Shown: in pieces, positions 32,190 through 43,506 of the stretch
Layout: every line of letters begins with the position of its first letter
How positions within the stretch are numbered: the stretch's first letter is position 1
Virus record (IMG/VR): IMGVR_UViG_3300025646_000024
Coordinates: 1-64,000 of that record
From: a virus
Direction: 5' to 3' (one strand)
Length of the DNA: 64,000 nt
Translations under genes and position numbers: made by a program
Notes under the pieces: model-generated
The model's database searches: none
Told to the model about the DNA's origin: nothing
Seen by the model: only the letters and a program-made list of their open reading frames with translations

Positions 32190-34358
32190 ATGGAACTACC
32201 TACTATCTCTGCTTTAGAATTCGATCAAATCAGAGAATCCATTAAAAATTTTATCAAAAGTAAGACTGATTTCCAGGATTACGATTTTGAAGGATCCAAC
32301 TTATCCATGTTGGTGGATGTTTTGGCATATAACAGCATGTATTCGTCATATAACATCAATATGGCGGCAAATGAGCTTAATCTGGATACTGCAGTGCTTC
32401 GTGATAATGTAGTTTCACATGCAAAAAGATTAGGATATACTCCAAATTCATATACTTCGGCAAAAGTCAATTATAACATTACAGTAAACAACGTTGGCAA
32501 TTACCAATCAGTAAATATTAGTGCCGGACCACTATTTTCTACAACTCAAAATAATAAAGTATATACATTTTTACTTAGAAGTGCGCTGAATGTAAATACT
32601 CAAGGAAGTTCTTCAGTAACATTTCAAAATATAGAGCTAGTTGAGGGCTCCGAATTTAGTATTAGATACACTGTAGATGATGCCAACGAAAACCAACGTT
32701 TTTTTGTCCCAAATAACTTTGTAGATGCAGATTCCATCAAGGTTTTCATAATTTCAGACCCATCAACTAACTTAGAAGTTGAATATGAAAGAAAACTTGG
32801 TATTGTAGGTGTAATTGCATCAGATAGAGTATTTTTTGTCGAAGAAGTTCAAGATCAAAAATATGAAATTATTTTTGGAGACGATATAATTGGTAGAAAA
32901 CTACAAAATGGAGAAATTGTAATCATACGATATATTGTGTCAAATGGATCAGATGCTAATCAAATTGCGACCTCTCAATTAAAGTTTATTGGTACTGTAA
33001 CTGGAGATTCATCTAATATTTCAGCAACTAATATTTCTACCACTGCACTAAGTACAAAAACTGATGGTGGATCAGAGTTTGAATCAATTAAATCAATAAA
33101 ATATAGAGCCCCTAGATACTACGCTGCCCAGCAACGAGCAGTAGTGAATAGTGACTATGAAAGCATTCTACAAAATATTTATTCAAATGCAGATTTAATT
33201 AGAGTTATTGGAGGAGAAACTAAATCGCCTCCAGAATTTGGTAAAGTTTTTATTTCAATTAAGCCAAAAATTGGTTCTACAATTTCAATCGTAGAAAAAA
33301 CTAAAATTGTTAATGAATTAAAAAGATATGCAGTTGGTTCTATAACTACAGTTATAGAAGATGCTATTCCATTCTTTATTGATTTATACATTGATGTCAT
33401 TTATGAACAAAGTAAAACAAATAAAGATAAATTAACTCTCATTAATTTAACTAGACAAATTATATCAAATTATAATTTAGACGATGAATTTAAAAACTTT
33501 AATGGTATATTTTCGTCATCTAAATTAATTTGTCTTATTAGAGATATTGAACCTGCAGTAAAATTTGTTATTGTGAAATCAATATTTAGAAGAACAGTTC
33601 AATTATTTGAAAACGTACATTATAGATATAAAGTTAATTTTTATACTAAATTAAAGAACAACATTGATAGTAAGTACACTTTAATTAGTGATCCGTTTTG
33701 CATTAAAGGTTATAATGTTCCATTGGTTTTGGTAGCATTTTCAAATAATTTTTCTGGTTGTGAAAAAAATGGAATTGTCTATTTAATGACTGAAAATGAA
33801 AGAGTTATAGCAATTGCAGGATCTATAAATTATGACACTGGTGTTGTGCAATTTGATTTAACTGCATGTCAAACCACACCAATAAATATCTATGTTATTC
33901 CAGACAATCCAGATGTAACCACTGGAGCAGACACTTATCCAGTGGTCACTCCAATTAATGTGGAATATATTGATATAGGATCTTCTACTGGATCTCAAAC
34001 CACAGTTCAACCGTTGCCAACTACAACCTCTCTAGTTCCACCAACACCAGCACCATCTGGAGATCCATTAGGATCTTCTCCAACAAATAATATCCCAGGA
34101 ACTACAGTAACAAACCCAGATGGTAGTGTTACCACAGTGGATGATGATGGAACTGCAATAACAACAAATCCAGATGGAAGCCAAACTATAGAGCAACCAA
34201 CAGATCCAGTAGATCCTTGCATTGCACTATATGATAAAATTGAAGCTCAAGGCTACATGGATAATGATACCAAGCAAAAGCTTGCAGAATATGGATGCCC
34301 ACCACCAGATCCAACTATTGAAGACTTTACTCCAGTTACCCCAGATATCTGCTCATGA
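32190..34358 (+). CDS. 6: Baseplate wedge protein gp6
   Basis: 722 residues (T4 gp6: 660). The N-terminus LEFDQIRESIKNFIKSKTDF then DYDFEGSNLSMLVDVLAYNS and NMAANELNLDTAVLRDNVVS is the diagnostic gp6/J-like baseplate motif. The C-terminal 125 residues, from about 596, are a Thr/Pro/Asp-rich low-complexity tail (TNPDGSVTTVDDDGTAI) not present in T4. gp6 forms the dimeric ring of wedges around the hub. It overlaps the next gene by 4 nt. Confidence 0.92.
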   Translation: MELPTISALEFDQIRESIKNFIKSKTDFQDYDFEGSNLSMLVDVLAYNSMYSSYNINMAANELNLDTAVLRDNVVSHAKRLGYTPNSYTSAKVNYNITVNNVGNYQSVNISAGPLFSTTQNNKVYTFLLRSALNVNTQGSSSVTFQNIELVEGSEFSIRYTVDDANENQRFFVPNNFVDADSIKVFIISDPSTNLEVEYERKLGIVGVIASDRVFFVEEVQDQKYEIIFGDDIIGRKLQNGEIVIIRYIVSNGSDANQIATSQLKFIGTVTGDSSNISATNISTTALSTKTDGGSEFESIKSIKYRAPRYYAAQQRAVVNSDYESILQNIYSNADLIRVIGGETKSPPEFGKVFISIKPKIGSTISIVEKTKIVNELKRYAVGSITTVIEDAIPFFIDLYIDVIYEQSKTNKDKLTLINLTRQIISNYNLDDEFKNFNGIFSSSKLICLIRDIEPAVKFVIVKSIFRRTVQLFENVHYRYKVNFYTKLKNNIDSKYTLISDPFCIKGYNVPLVLVAFSNNFSGCEKNGIVYLMTENERVIAIAGSINYDTGVVQFDLTACQTTPINIYVIPDNPDVTTGADTYPVVTPINVEYIDIGSSTGSQTTVQPLPTTTSLVPPTPAPSGDPLGSSPTNNIPGTTVTNPDGSVTTVDDDGTAITTNPDGSQTIEQPTDPVDPCIALYDKIEAQGYMDNDTKQKLAEYGCPPPDPTIEDFTPVTPDICS

Positions 34359-37300
34359 ACAGTCTAAAAGAAAAAATTGTAAATATTTCTTCCCTGATTG
34401 AAAAGCAGTTACCAAACTTTGTTGCTGAGGATAATCCAAAATTCATTTCATTTTTAAATTCATATTATGAATCTCAGGAAACCAAGTATAATTCGTTAGA
34501 TTTAGTTACCAACTTAATTAATTATTATAATATTGGAAGTTATACTCCAGCTAGTTTAACACAATATACAAATTTACAATCTCATTTAACAGATAGTTCT
34601 GATAGTATTACTGTAATATCCACTAAAGGATTTCCAGACAAAAATGGGTATCTTTCAATTGATGGAGAAATAATTTTTTATAAAGAGAAAACCGCAACTC
34701 AGTTTATTAACTGTGTTCGTGGAACTTCTGCGTTTGTGTTTGAAAGTGTTCCATATAATCAAGTAGTATATAAACAAGGTTCTGGCGCTGTTTCTCATGC
34801 TAGTGGATCTCAAGTAGTTAATATTGCATATTATTTTACTCAGGAATTTTTAAAGAGAATAAAATCTGAAATTTCTCCAAATCTACCAGAAGTACTAGTA
34901 CAAGATCTAAATTTAATCACATTTTTAAAAAATATAAAATCTTTTTATTCCGCTAAAGGAAGTGAAGAGTCTCATAAAGTTTTATTCCGAATTTTATTTA
35001 ACGATAAAAAGGTAAAGATACGTCTCACACCTAGAGGTTCTGGTGCTGCCATTGATATTTTAAATTATACAGGAAAAATTGATATATTTAATTTAGTATC
35101 TGGTGGTAGTGATTACTACTACGAATTAGTCAATGGAAATTTAGTTTCTGAACCGTTGATTGAAATTGTCGGTTCTGGCACTGGCAAAAAGTTACCAGGG
35201 GAATTATCTGTACCACCTTCAGCTCAAATGAAAGTGACTCAGATGAATTCATCTGGTGCCATTACTCAAATCTCAGTTTTAAATGAAGGTGAAAATTACA
35301 TTGGTCCAATTAGTGCAAGAATAAGACCAAGAACATTTACGCAAGATCAACAAATTTATAATGTAGATTCAAATGGAGTTACTACTGGAACTGCAAAAGT
35401 AGATACTTGGGATTCTGGTGCAAATGAACTAATTTTGTATGATGTGGTCGGATATTTTAAAATTGATGATAAAATTATTGGAGAGGGTGGAGAAAATCCA
35501 AGAGCATTTATTTCAAAAGCATATGCAGTAACAGATATAAACAAAGAAGGAAATCCTGCAATTGAAATTATTTCTGAAGATCCTACTATAGAATATCCAA
35601 AAAATTATGTATTTAGACCATCATCTGCATCATTTTATGAAAGAATAGCTATACGTTGTGAGTTATTGGCAGACCATAGTTCAATGCGAAGTTTAGATAA
35701 TGTAAATTTAATCGAATTAGTACAAGCTAAAGATACTATCAATAATATTTCTGGAACATCATTCATAGTATCTGAAATTTCAAAGATAAGTGATTCATTA
35801 TATGAGTTTGAATTGCAAAAATCATTGAACTATAAAGATTTATATCTCCCGTCATCAACAAAAGTTACTTCTACTGTCAGTAACATTACATCTTCATCAA
35901 ATTCTACTATTTCAGTCGAATCAACTTTTAATTTTCCAAAAACTAATGGAAAATTGTTTGTAAATAATGCAATTATAAACTATCAAAGTAAAAATGATAC
36001 TCAATTTTTAAACTGCACATTAGTAGGAAATGGGAATGTCAGTGTAGTATCTGGCAATAATATTCATTTATATGGTAGAAATTGCTTAACCTCTGGAGAA
36101 CTTACATATTTCATTAAAGGTTATATTAATGGAGATAGAAGTTCTACTCCTGTTTTATTAAGATTGTATGCTCTTCCATCCACCCCAATTATTGAAGATG
36201 GTGGAAAATTATACTCAAATGACATATATGAGTTGGAAGTTCCATCTTTAAAATTTAATAAAACTATATTAAAGTCTAGTCAATATAGTAGTGGAAAAAT
36301 AGATAGTGTAATTATAGAAAATGCAGGAACTAACTACAAGGTAAATGATAAATTAATTATAAACAACGTGGGAAATATTGGTAGTGGATTTTCTGCTCAA
36401 ATTTCTAGTATTGTTGGAAAGCAACTAGTATCAGTTAATTTTGCTGAAATTAATGAGCAAAATTGCATAGTATTTACAACTAGTGAAAATCATGGTTTGG
36501 TAGTTGGGGATAAGGTAAAATTTAATACTAGTTTGGGAAATCAAACAGTTTTCAATGTAGTATCAACTACTAAATTTGCTGTTGAAAATTCAACTAATTT
36601 GACAACATTATCGCTGGTAAACGTATTTTATATTACTAACTCGCCTACCGCATTGGGTCCTATTAACTCAATCAATATTTCAAATTATGGAAAAAATTAT
36701 TCTAAACTACCAGAAGTAGTTGGAGTAAATTCTCAATTTGGCACTGGAGCATTTATTCAGTTAAATTCTTCTGAAGTAGGAAAACTTACGAAGTTTACAT
36801 ATGATTCAGTTGGCGATGAATTGATTGGGAACAAAAATACTAAATATCAAGTAAAAATTCCAACTAGTGCTAAAATTATTAATAATTTTGAATTAGCCTC
36901 TATTGAGGTTTTAATTGGTGGTAATAATTATAATTCTTTATTAGATAAAATAACTGTAAATGGTGTAGTAGATTTAAACTATGAGTTTGAGATAATAGCT
37001 GATTCTGGAATTATTAGGGAAGTCAATATTTTAAAAAGTAAGTATAACTTAAATTCATTTCCTACAATTGGTGTTCAAAGCCAGTTTGGATCTGGGGCAA
37101 CTTTTAATTCAAAATTAAAAAGAAAACAGCTAAAGCAAGGTGATATTTTAACATTTGGAACTCCCACATCTAATGTTAAAGCCGAAGTGGTACAGTTCGA
37201 TTCTCAGTCATCTACACTAGAGTATTATGTGATATCTGGAACTATCTCAAATGGAGATGCAATTTATGATTCACTTGGGATGATATATGGAAATATTCAA

Positions 37301-40300
37301 AGTATTAGCAATGCTTCAGTTTATTGCAAAAGATCTCCTTACATTAAATACACACCAAAGTTTTTAGATAATCTTGGATTTGTTAGTGATTCAAGTCAAA
37401 GAATTATTAATAGTGACTACATTCAAGATTGGTCATATACAATATCATCTACCAGAAATACATCAGAGTGGAAAAATCAAGTACTTGATAATACTCATGT
37501 ATCTGGCTGTAGAGTATTTGGAAAGCACAGAATTGAAAACAAAAAGGAATTTTTTGAGGCAAAAGAGGAAGTATTTAATAGTTCAGTTATTTTTAAATCT
37601 TCTCTAAGTAATTTAGTTAATTTAAATTTAAATTTATCTAAATCAACTTTATATAAAATTGCAATAGCTGATGTATCTACATTTTCAGTTTCTGATATTG
37701 TGTATGGCAGTTTTAGCAGATCATATGGAATTATTACTGCAATAAATGATAATTACATTACAATTAATACAGTCAGTGATACTGAATTTGAACTTGAAGA
37801 GTACATATTTAAAGTATCAGTAGAATTTATTCTTGAAAATGATAATATTACTAACTATGGCATCTCTTTCTGGAATGGTATTTTTCAACAGCCAGTTAAT
37901 TCATATTATTTGACAGAATCTGACTATATTCCTGCATTCCCAGTATCATCCACTGACGATATAGTATTGCAAGAACTTGAAACACCATTTCAAGTTTTAG
38001 ATACTACGTTAATAGGAAATCAAATAATTTTAACCAAAAATTCAATACCAGTAGTACCATCAGCTAAAGAGCAACTTATAATTTCAATTCATGGCGTAGT
38101 TCAATCACCATCAGCTTATACACTTTCCCAAAATATTTTAAATTTTAATTCAATTACGATAAAACCAGAGGATAATCTAATTGTACTATATCATCCAAAA
38201 TTAAAATCACTTACATTCACTGGTTCTGGAACTAATTACACGATAAATTATACTCCCGCATCTACATGCAATTTAGTTGTATTTGCTAATGGAGTTTATC
38301 AGACTCATTTATCTCCACTATCTAATTATTCGTTAACTGGTAATCAAATAGTATTTGCTAGTTCAATTATAAATCCTTCCATAAATCTGGTAGGATGGTA
38401 CATTGATGAAACAGTAACCTGCTCTATTGTAGATATAGGAGACATCAATAATAGAAAAATTATTGATTTAAAACCAGTAGATCTTCAAAAATTAACTGAG
38501 TATTTAGAAACCAATTCAGTTAAGTCGCCATCATCTTCATATGAAATAACTAAAGATTTACTTGAAGGTACAGTATACACAGATAATATTGGTAATGTAT
38601 ATGGATTTGATACAAAATTTATGTATTCAAGTCCAGAATACTCAAAGAGTTATGTTGAAGTACTAGATCCAATTATATTTGATGGAAGTTCATACACATT
38701 TCCATTAAAGTACATGGATGGAAATTCATATGCGCTAATTAATGGAAAAACTAATTTAATTGTAAATATAGATGGAAATATTTTAGATCCAAAAAAATAT
38801 ACCATTACTGGTTCAAATATAGTATTTCAAAATTTATATACTTCTGCAAATAAATGCACGATAATTGATTTCTTTAGCAATTATATCGCAAATACAACTT
38901 CTTCATCTAGGGGAATAATTTTAGATGACTTAAATGTAGTTCAAGATGGAAGCAGAAAAACTTTTAATTTATCTGATAGAGGTGTTCCTCAATATGTTAA
39001 AAATACAGCAGATATATTTACCGTAAAAAATCAAGTATTATTAATTCCTACCACACAATCACAAACAGTATCTGCAAATAAAATTACATTGCAAGAAGCA
39101 CCAACTGCATCTGATATTACTCAATTATTTTATTTTAATAGACAATTAAGTCCAGCAAACACAAAGAATGTAATTTTAGATGCGTGGGAATGTTTTGATG
39201 GAGTTGATAAAACTTGGCCATTGACACGAAATGGAATTTTATTTACACCAGTAAGTGTCAATAATTTACTGGTTTGTAGAAATGGCGTGTTTCAAATTCC
39301 AGGAGTAGATTATACTATTTCTGGCACATACATAACTTTTGATGAAGCACCAGAAATTACTGAAGATATTGTACTTATCTATTCATATAATAACATCAAT
39401 CAAAATAGTTATATCACTAGCTTTAGTGCAATCGCTGAAGTATCTACTGTAAACTTAGGATTGACTCCACCAAATGTATATGATTTGTTAGTTTCTAGAA
39501 ATGGAATTATTCAAAATCCAACAGAAGATTTTACAGTATCTGGTTCTACATTAACATTTACTTCTCCAGTTCAGGTATCAGAAAGTGTCTTTATAGTATA
39601 TGCTCATGCTTCTGAAGAAATTGGTATTTCTAGTGTTACTAATTCTACCATAGTTTTAGCCACTGCAATCACTTCTGGGCAGGAAGATGGTCTTGTACTT
39701 TATGTTAATGGAACTCCAAAATTTAACAATAAAGATTATACCATTTCCAATGGAAATACAGTGACTCTTCTCGATGGAGTTACAGTAGATCCTGGCACAG
39801 TACCATTTGCCATCAAATATGTTACTTCATTCATTGTAGATGATCTTGGAGATTGCCAAAATGGAATCAAGCAAAAATTCAGACTATTCTACAATCAACA
39901 AAACTTAATCGCTTCGGATGTAGCAAGCAATGCAGATATCTTAGTTTCAAAAAATGGAACTATTCTATCTCCTGGAGTTCAATACACAATAAACTCTGAG
40001 AGAGGCATGATAGTATTTTCTACACCTCTAATCTCTACAGATGTAGTGTTTATGGTTAGAATGTACAATAATAAACTAATAACTTTATCTGGAAGTGGTT
40101 CGCAGTACACTCTAAGTGAAGCTGTAACAACACCAGAAAGAGAACAGTTAATTATATTTGGGTCTAAACAATGGTGTAGCGAAGAAGCTAATGACTTTGC
40201 ATTCCAGAACTCAACTACTGTAACTTTTAATGGTATTACTGCAGGTGCAAATCTGTTTGCTATAAAATTTGATGTCTCATTTAAAGTGTTAGATCAAATT

Positions 40301-41821
40301 AATACTCCATTTAATGGAGTAAATACTAAGTTTAATTTGTTTGCTACTCAAGAGAATTTCCTACCACAAGGAACTATTGAAAATAATCAATACCCGAGTG
40401 AAACTAGTTTGATTGTAATCAAGGATGGTAAATTGCTTGATCCTGGAGTAGATTACACACTACAAGGAGACATTAAGAGTCAAATTCAATTTGCGACAGC
40501 TCCTAGTTCATCCAGTGAAATTTCAGTTAGATCAGTCGGTTCTTTCCTAAAATTAAAAACTATTAATTCTGCTACTGGAGCTTCATTTAATATTCAAAAA
40601 GTTGATAATACAGATTATTATGCAAATAAAGATATTGGTAGACCTAGAAAACTTGAAAATCAGATTTTAGTTTTTAGAAACGGAAATATTCAAAGTCCAC
40701 TATATGACTATTACATTGATAATAATAAATTAATTTTTACTTCAAGTATTTCATCAAGCAAATTAGTTATACTAGATTTTAGAGGAGTTTCTTCCGATGT
40801 AAGTGTTGATTCTGTCAATTACCAAGTTTCGGTTGGAGATAAAATATTACTAGATGGAGATCCTGACTTAAAAGTAGTTTCTTCTGTGCTGTCTCCCACT
40901 GCAATGACCGTAACTTCATATATTGAGGTTGGCAAAAAGTATGTTATTACTACAGCAGGAACTAATTTTACAACATTTGGAGCTTCAAATAATAATATAG
41001 GTACTATATTTACTGCTACTGCTTCTGGAACTTCTAATGGGATCGCAAATACAGTAAATACTAAACGAGCATCTGGGCTTGCAGTTACTAGCACCACTTC
41101 AAATGGAAAAGTTACTAATTTTTCTATTACAAACGGTGGAAATAATTACAAAGATCCTGTTGTAATCAGAACTAAAGGAACTGGATTTAATGCCAAAGGA
41201 ACTGCAACTGTAGATATTACTTTAGGAAACAAAGTAGTTGAACCAGTTAAAATTGAATCTCAAGGATATAATCAATATTCTACTCCTATAGTAGTACCTA
41301 CTTTATATTCATATCTCTATAGACAAGTTCCATTTAGTAATTCTACAATCAAAGTAGCTACAAAATTACACACTGCAATAAATTCAACTGATGAAATTAT
41401 AACTATATCAAATTCAAGTCGATTTGAATTTAGTGATATTCAGGTTGTTGTAACCTCATCTACTGGATCTGGAGCTACATTTAGGCCATTTGTTAATAAA
41501 GGAAAAATTACTAAAATAGAGTTATTGAGTGGTGGTAGTAATTACAATGAAATAGATATATCCGTTGATGTCATCAATGGTGGTGGGTCTGGTTGTGTAA
41601 TTGAACCCGTGTTAAATTCTAGTGGAACTATAACGTCAATAAATCTAAGGAATTCTGGAGAAGGATATGATAACTATAGAGTAATTATAGATTCTGAAAT
41701 AGTAGAATATACTACAATTGATACTACTCAGGCACAACCACGTTTACTAGGATGCACTAGAGCACTAAATGCAACTTCACATAATCAAAATACTTTGGTT
41801 TATTTTGATAGCTTTATTTAA
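34355..41821 (+). CDS. Giant baseplate wedge protein in the gp7 position (2,488 aa)
   Basis: Lies between gp6 and gp8, where T4 has gp7 (1,032 aa), but is more than twice as long. The first 230 residues (MNSLKEKIVNISSLIEKQLP ... FVAEDNPKFISFLNSYYES) form the conserved end. About residues 1,240-2,140 hold at least nine repeats of L-x-V-x-x-N-G-x-x-Q-x-P-x-x-D-Y-T-I-S-G-x-x-I-x-F. G-G-x-N-Y repeats and three EIIxY...C-R-G modules occur elsewhere. The protein is beta-rich and may extend as a fibre or wedge scaffold. gp7 homology is inferred from position, not from clear sequence match. Confidence 0.7.
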   Translation: MNSLKEKIVNISSLIEKQLPNFVAEDNPKFISFLNSYYESQETKYNSLDLVTNLINYYNIGSYTPASLTQYTNLQSHLTDSSDSITVISTKGFPDKNGYLSIDGEIIFYKEKTATQFINCVRGTSAFVFESVPYNQVVYKQGSGAVSHASGSQVVNIAYYFTQEFLKRIKSEISPNLPEVLVQDLNLITFLKNIKSFYSAKGSEESHKVLFRILFNDKKVKIRLTPRGSGAAIDILNYTGKIDIFNLVSGGSDYYYELVNGNLVSEPLIEIVGSGTGKKLPGELSVPPSAQMKVTQMNSSGAITQISVLNEGENYIGPISARIRPRTFTQDQQIYNVDSNGVTTGTAKVDTWDSGANELILYDVVGYFKIDDKIIGEGGENPRAFISKAYAVTDINKEGNPAIEIISEDPTIEYPKNYVFRPSSASFYERIAIRCELLADHSSMRSLDNVNLIELVQAKDTINNISGTSFIVSEISKISDSLYEFELQKSLNYKDLYLPSSTKVTSTVSNITSSSNSTISVESTFNFPKTNGKLFVNNAIINYQSKNDTQFLNCTLVGNGNVSVVSGNNIHLYGRNCLTSGELTYFIKGYINGDRSSTPVLLRLYALPSTPIIEDGGKLYSNDIYELEVPSLKFNKTILKSSQYSSGKIDSVIIENAGTNYKVNDKLIINNVGNIGSGFSAQISSIVGKQLVSVNFAEINEQNCIVFTTSENHGLVVGDKVKFNTSLGNQTVFNVVSTTKFAVENSTNLTTLSLVNVFYITNSPTALGPINSINISNYGKNYSKLPEVVGVNSQFGTGAFIQLNSSEVGKLTKFTYDSVGDELIGNKNTKYQVKIPTSAKIINNFELASIEVLIGGNNYNSLLDKITVNGVVDLNYEFEIIADSGIIREVNILKSKYNLNSFPTIGVQSQFGSGATFNSKLKRKQLKQGDILTFGTPTSNVKAEVVQFDSQSSTLEYYVISGTISNGDAIYDSLGMIYGNIQSISNASVYCKRSPYIKYTPKFLDNLGFVSDSSQRIINSDYIQDWSYTISSTRNTSEWKNQVLDNTHVSGCRVFGKHRIENKKEFFEAKEEVFNSSVIFKSSLSNLVNLNLNLSKSTLYKIAIADVSTFSVSDIVYGSFSRSYGIITAINDNYITINTVSDTEFELEEYIFKVSVEFILENDNITNYGISFWNGIFQQPVNSYYLTESDYIPAFPVSSTDDIVLQELETPFQVLDTTLIGNQIILTKNSIPVVPSAKEQLIISIHGVVQSPSAYTLSQNILNFNSITIKPEDNLIVLYHPKLKSLTFTGSGTNYTINYTPASTCNLVVFANGVYQTHLSPLSNYSLTGNQIVFASSIINPSINLVGWYIDETVTCSIVDIGDINNRKIIDLKPVDLQKLTEYLETNSVKSPSSSYEITKDLLEGTVYTDNIGNVYGFDTKFMYSSPEYSKSYVEVLDPIIFDGSSYTFPLKYMDGNSYALINGKTNLIVNIDGNILDPKKYTITGSNIVFQNLYTSANKCTIIDFFSNYIANTTSSSRGIILDDLNVVQDGSRKTFNLSDRGVPQYVKNTADIFTVKNQVLLIPTTQSQTVSANKITLQEAPTASDITQLFYFNRQLSPANTKNVILDAWECFDGVDKTWPLTRNGILFTPVSVNNLLVCRNGVFQIPGVDYTISGTYITFDEAPEITEDIVLIYSYNNINQNSYITSFSAIAEVSTVNLGLTPPNVYDLLVSRNGIIQNPTEDFTVSGSTLTFTSPVQVSESVFIVYAHASEEIGISSVTNSTIVLATAITSGQEDGLVLYVNGTPKFNNKDYTISNGNTVTLLDGVTVDPGTVPFAIKYVTSFIVDDLGDCQNGIKQKFRLFYNQQNLIASDVASNADILVSKNGTILSPGVQYTINSERGMIVFSTPLISTDVVFMVRMYNNKLITLSGSGSQYTLSEAVTTPEREQLIIFGSKQWCSEEANDFAFQNSTTVTFNGITAGANLFAIKFDVSFKVLDQINTPFNGVNTKFNLFATQENFLPQGTIENNQYPSETSLIVIKDGKLLDPGVDYTLQGDIKSQIQFATAPSSSSEISVRSVGSFLKLKTINSATGASFNIQKVDNTDYYANKDIGRPRKLENQILVFRNGNIQSPLYDYYIDNNKLIFTSSISSSKLVILDFRGVSSDVSVDSVNYQVSVGDKILLDGDPDLKVVSSVLSPTAMTVTSYIEVGKKYVITTAGTNFTTFGASNNNIGTIFTATASGTSNGIANTVNTKRASGLAVTSTTSNGKVTNFSITNGGNNYKDPVVIRTKGTGFNAKGTATVDITLGNKVVEPVKIESQGYNQYSTPIVVPTLYSYLYRQVPFSNSTIKVATKLHTAINSTDEIITISNSSRFEFSDIQVVVTSSTGSGATFRPFVNKGKITKIELLSGGSNYNEIDISVDVINGGGSGCVIEPVLNSSGTITSINLRNSGEGYDNYRVIIDSEIVEYTTIDTTQAQPRLLGCTRALNATSHNQNTLVYFDSFI

Positions 41822-41830
41822 ATAAATAAT
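41821..41830 (+). promoter_or_regulatory. Late-promoter-like AATAAATA
   Basis: AATAAATAAT immediately after the stop of the giant wedge gene and about 35 bp before gp8; one base from the T4 late consensus. Confidence 0.45.
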
Positions 41831-41862
41831 CATACAAAAGACTAACTACAAGGATAAAACTA

Positions 41863-43464
41863 ATGCCTTCTTTAGTAACTGATAATTTTAGAGTGTTTGC
41901 AGCACAGCAGTTCATAGAATCACTTGCAGAGCCTTTTACTGGGCAAGCTCAAGATGCAGATTCATCTGCTAGTGCTCAAGCATATAGAAGTAAAATATAT
42001 CTGTTTATTGGAAGATCCTATAACTGGAATGATCCAAACGGCGCAATTAAGGAAAAATATGCCCTATTGCCATCTGTTAGCGATCAAACACCACCAAATC
42101 CAATTGACAATTTAGATGAATTGAACGAAATTTATGATGATATGATTGCAATTAAACGAATTCAGCCAGGTGATGTAGCTGAAGTAATTCGTAAAAGAAC
42201 TTGGCAATCTGGAATTGTCTATGATATGTACAGGCATGACTATGGCCCATCAAATCCAGCAAAGGCATCATTGCAGGCAAAATTATATGATTCCAATTTT
42301 TATGTGATGACTGATGATTTTCGTGTTTATAAGTGCATTTATAATGGTCAAACTCCAGCAGGCGGGGCATATCCAAACGGAAAACCTTCAACAGTAAAAC
42401 CTACTGCAACTACTCCTACTATTGACACTACTAGTGATGGATATAGATGGAAGTACATGTATACTATTTCTATAACTGACTATATTAAATTTGTTTCTAC
42501 AGATTTTATACCAGTTAGAATAGAATCTACTGTTGCAAATGCTGCAATTCCTGGTTCAATAGATCAGGTACTTATTCAAAATGCGGGATCTGGATTAACA
42601 ATAAATGGTAGTACCACATCTGGTACTGTACACACTAGTATTGACGGAAATGGAACTGGCGGAGTTGTTTCTATTACAATTGCTGGAGGAGTAGTTACTG
42701 GAGCATCGGTAGTTGCTGTTGGTACTGGATATACATTTGGATATATTGATTTATCTAAATGCTATACTCAAAGTAATTTAAGTGGTTCTGTTGTGGGACT
42801 AGGGTTAAATTCAAGCAGTGCTAAAATTCTTCCAATTATTTCACCTCCTGGAGGACACGGCAAAAATGCCATCTATGAATTAGGTGGGTATAGAGTAATG
42901 ATCAATAAAACTATTGAATTTTTGGATGGCAGTGGCGACATTCCAGTTAATATGGAATTTAGACGATTTGGTATTATTGAAGATCCTCAAATCAGTAGTT
43001 TAGATTTTGTTGAAACTACTGGAACAGTGTGTAAGGCAGTCAAATTTTTAGATACTACACCAGAAACAACTACATTTCAAAATGGTCAAATTATAACTCA
43101 AACTAGAACAGTTAATGAAGTTACATATGAAGCAAAAGGAAGGGTAATTCATTGGGATTCAATTAATAAAGTTTTAAGGTATTATCAAAATGAATATATT
43201 TCAGAAACTCAATCGTCAACAAGTAAAAATAAATTAGTACCATTTAATGGAAATTCTCCCATTACTAGTGCTACTGGATCTGCTACTCCAGATTCTTCAT
43301 TTACTGGATCTATTGCAGGGCTACCCGCAATTCAATTTTTGAATGGATACTTTACTTCCGAAATAACCCCATACAGTGGCAATATTCTATATGTTGAAAA
43401 TAGAAAGCCTGTATTTAGATCAAATGATCAGATTGAAGATGTAAAATTAGTGATCGAGTTTTAA
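41863..43464 (+). CDS. 8: Baseplate wedge protein gp8
   Basis: 533 residues against 334 in T4. The N-terminal region KIYLFIGRSYNWNDPNGAIK corresponds to T4 gp8 TIFITFGRSEPW, VIRKRTWQSGIVYDMY to VIPRRDW...YPDPY, and the end NILYVENRKPVFRSNDQIED to T4 MIYMENRPPIIMAMDQTEE. The extra length is an inserted Gly-rich domain (about residues 225-310; QNAGSGLTINGS, VAVGTGYTFGYI) of the kind found in the gp7-like protein and gp14. gp8 is a wedge dimer binding gp6, gp7 and gp10. Confidence 0.9.
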   Translation: MPSLVTDNFRVFAAQQFIESLAEPFTGQAQDADSSASAQAYRSKIYLFIGRSYNWNDPNGAIKEKYALLPSVSDQTPPNPIDNLDELNEIYDDMIAIKRIQPGDVAEVIRKRTWQSGIVYDMYRHDYGPSNPAKASLQAKLYDSNFYVMTDDFRVYKCIYNGQTPAGGAYPNGKPSTVKPTATTPTIDTTSDGYRWKYMYTISITDYIKFVSTDFIPVRIESTVANAAIPGSIDQVLIQNAGSGLTINGSTTSGTVHTSIDGNGTGGVVSITIAGGVVTGASVVAVGTGYTFGYIDLSKCYTQSNLSGSVVGLGLNSSSAKILPIISPPGGHGKNAIYELGGYRVMINKTIEFLDGSGDIPVNMEFRRFGIIEDPQISSLDFVETTGTVCKAVKFLDTTPETTTFQNGQIITQTRTVNEVTYEAKGRVIHWDSINKVLRYYQNEYISETQSSTSKNKLVPFNGNSPITSATGSATPDSSFTGSIAGLPAIQFLNGYFTSEITPYSGNILYVENRKPVFRSNDQIEDVKLVIEF

Positions 43465-43473
43465 AATAAATAA
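43464..43473 (+). promoter_or_regulatory. Late-promoter-like AATAAATA
   Basis: AATAAATAA at the stop of gp8, about 40 bp before the next start. Confidence 0.4.
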
Positions 43474-43506
43474 TAAGAAGCACAAAAAAACTTGAAGGTT
43501 AAATAG

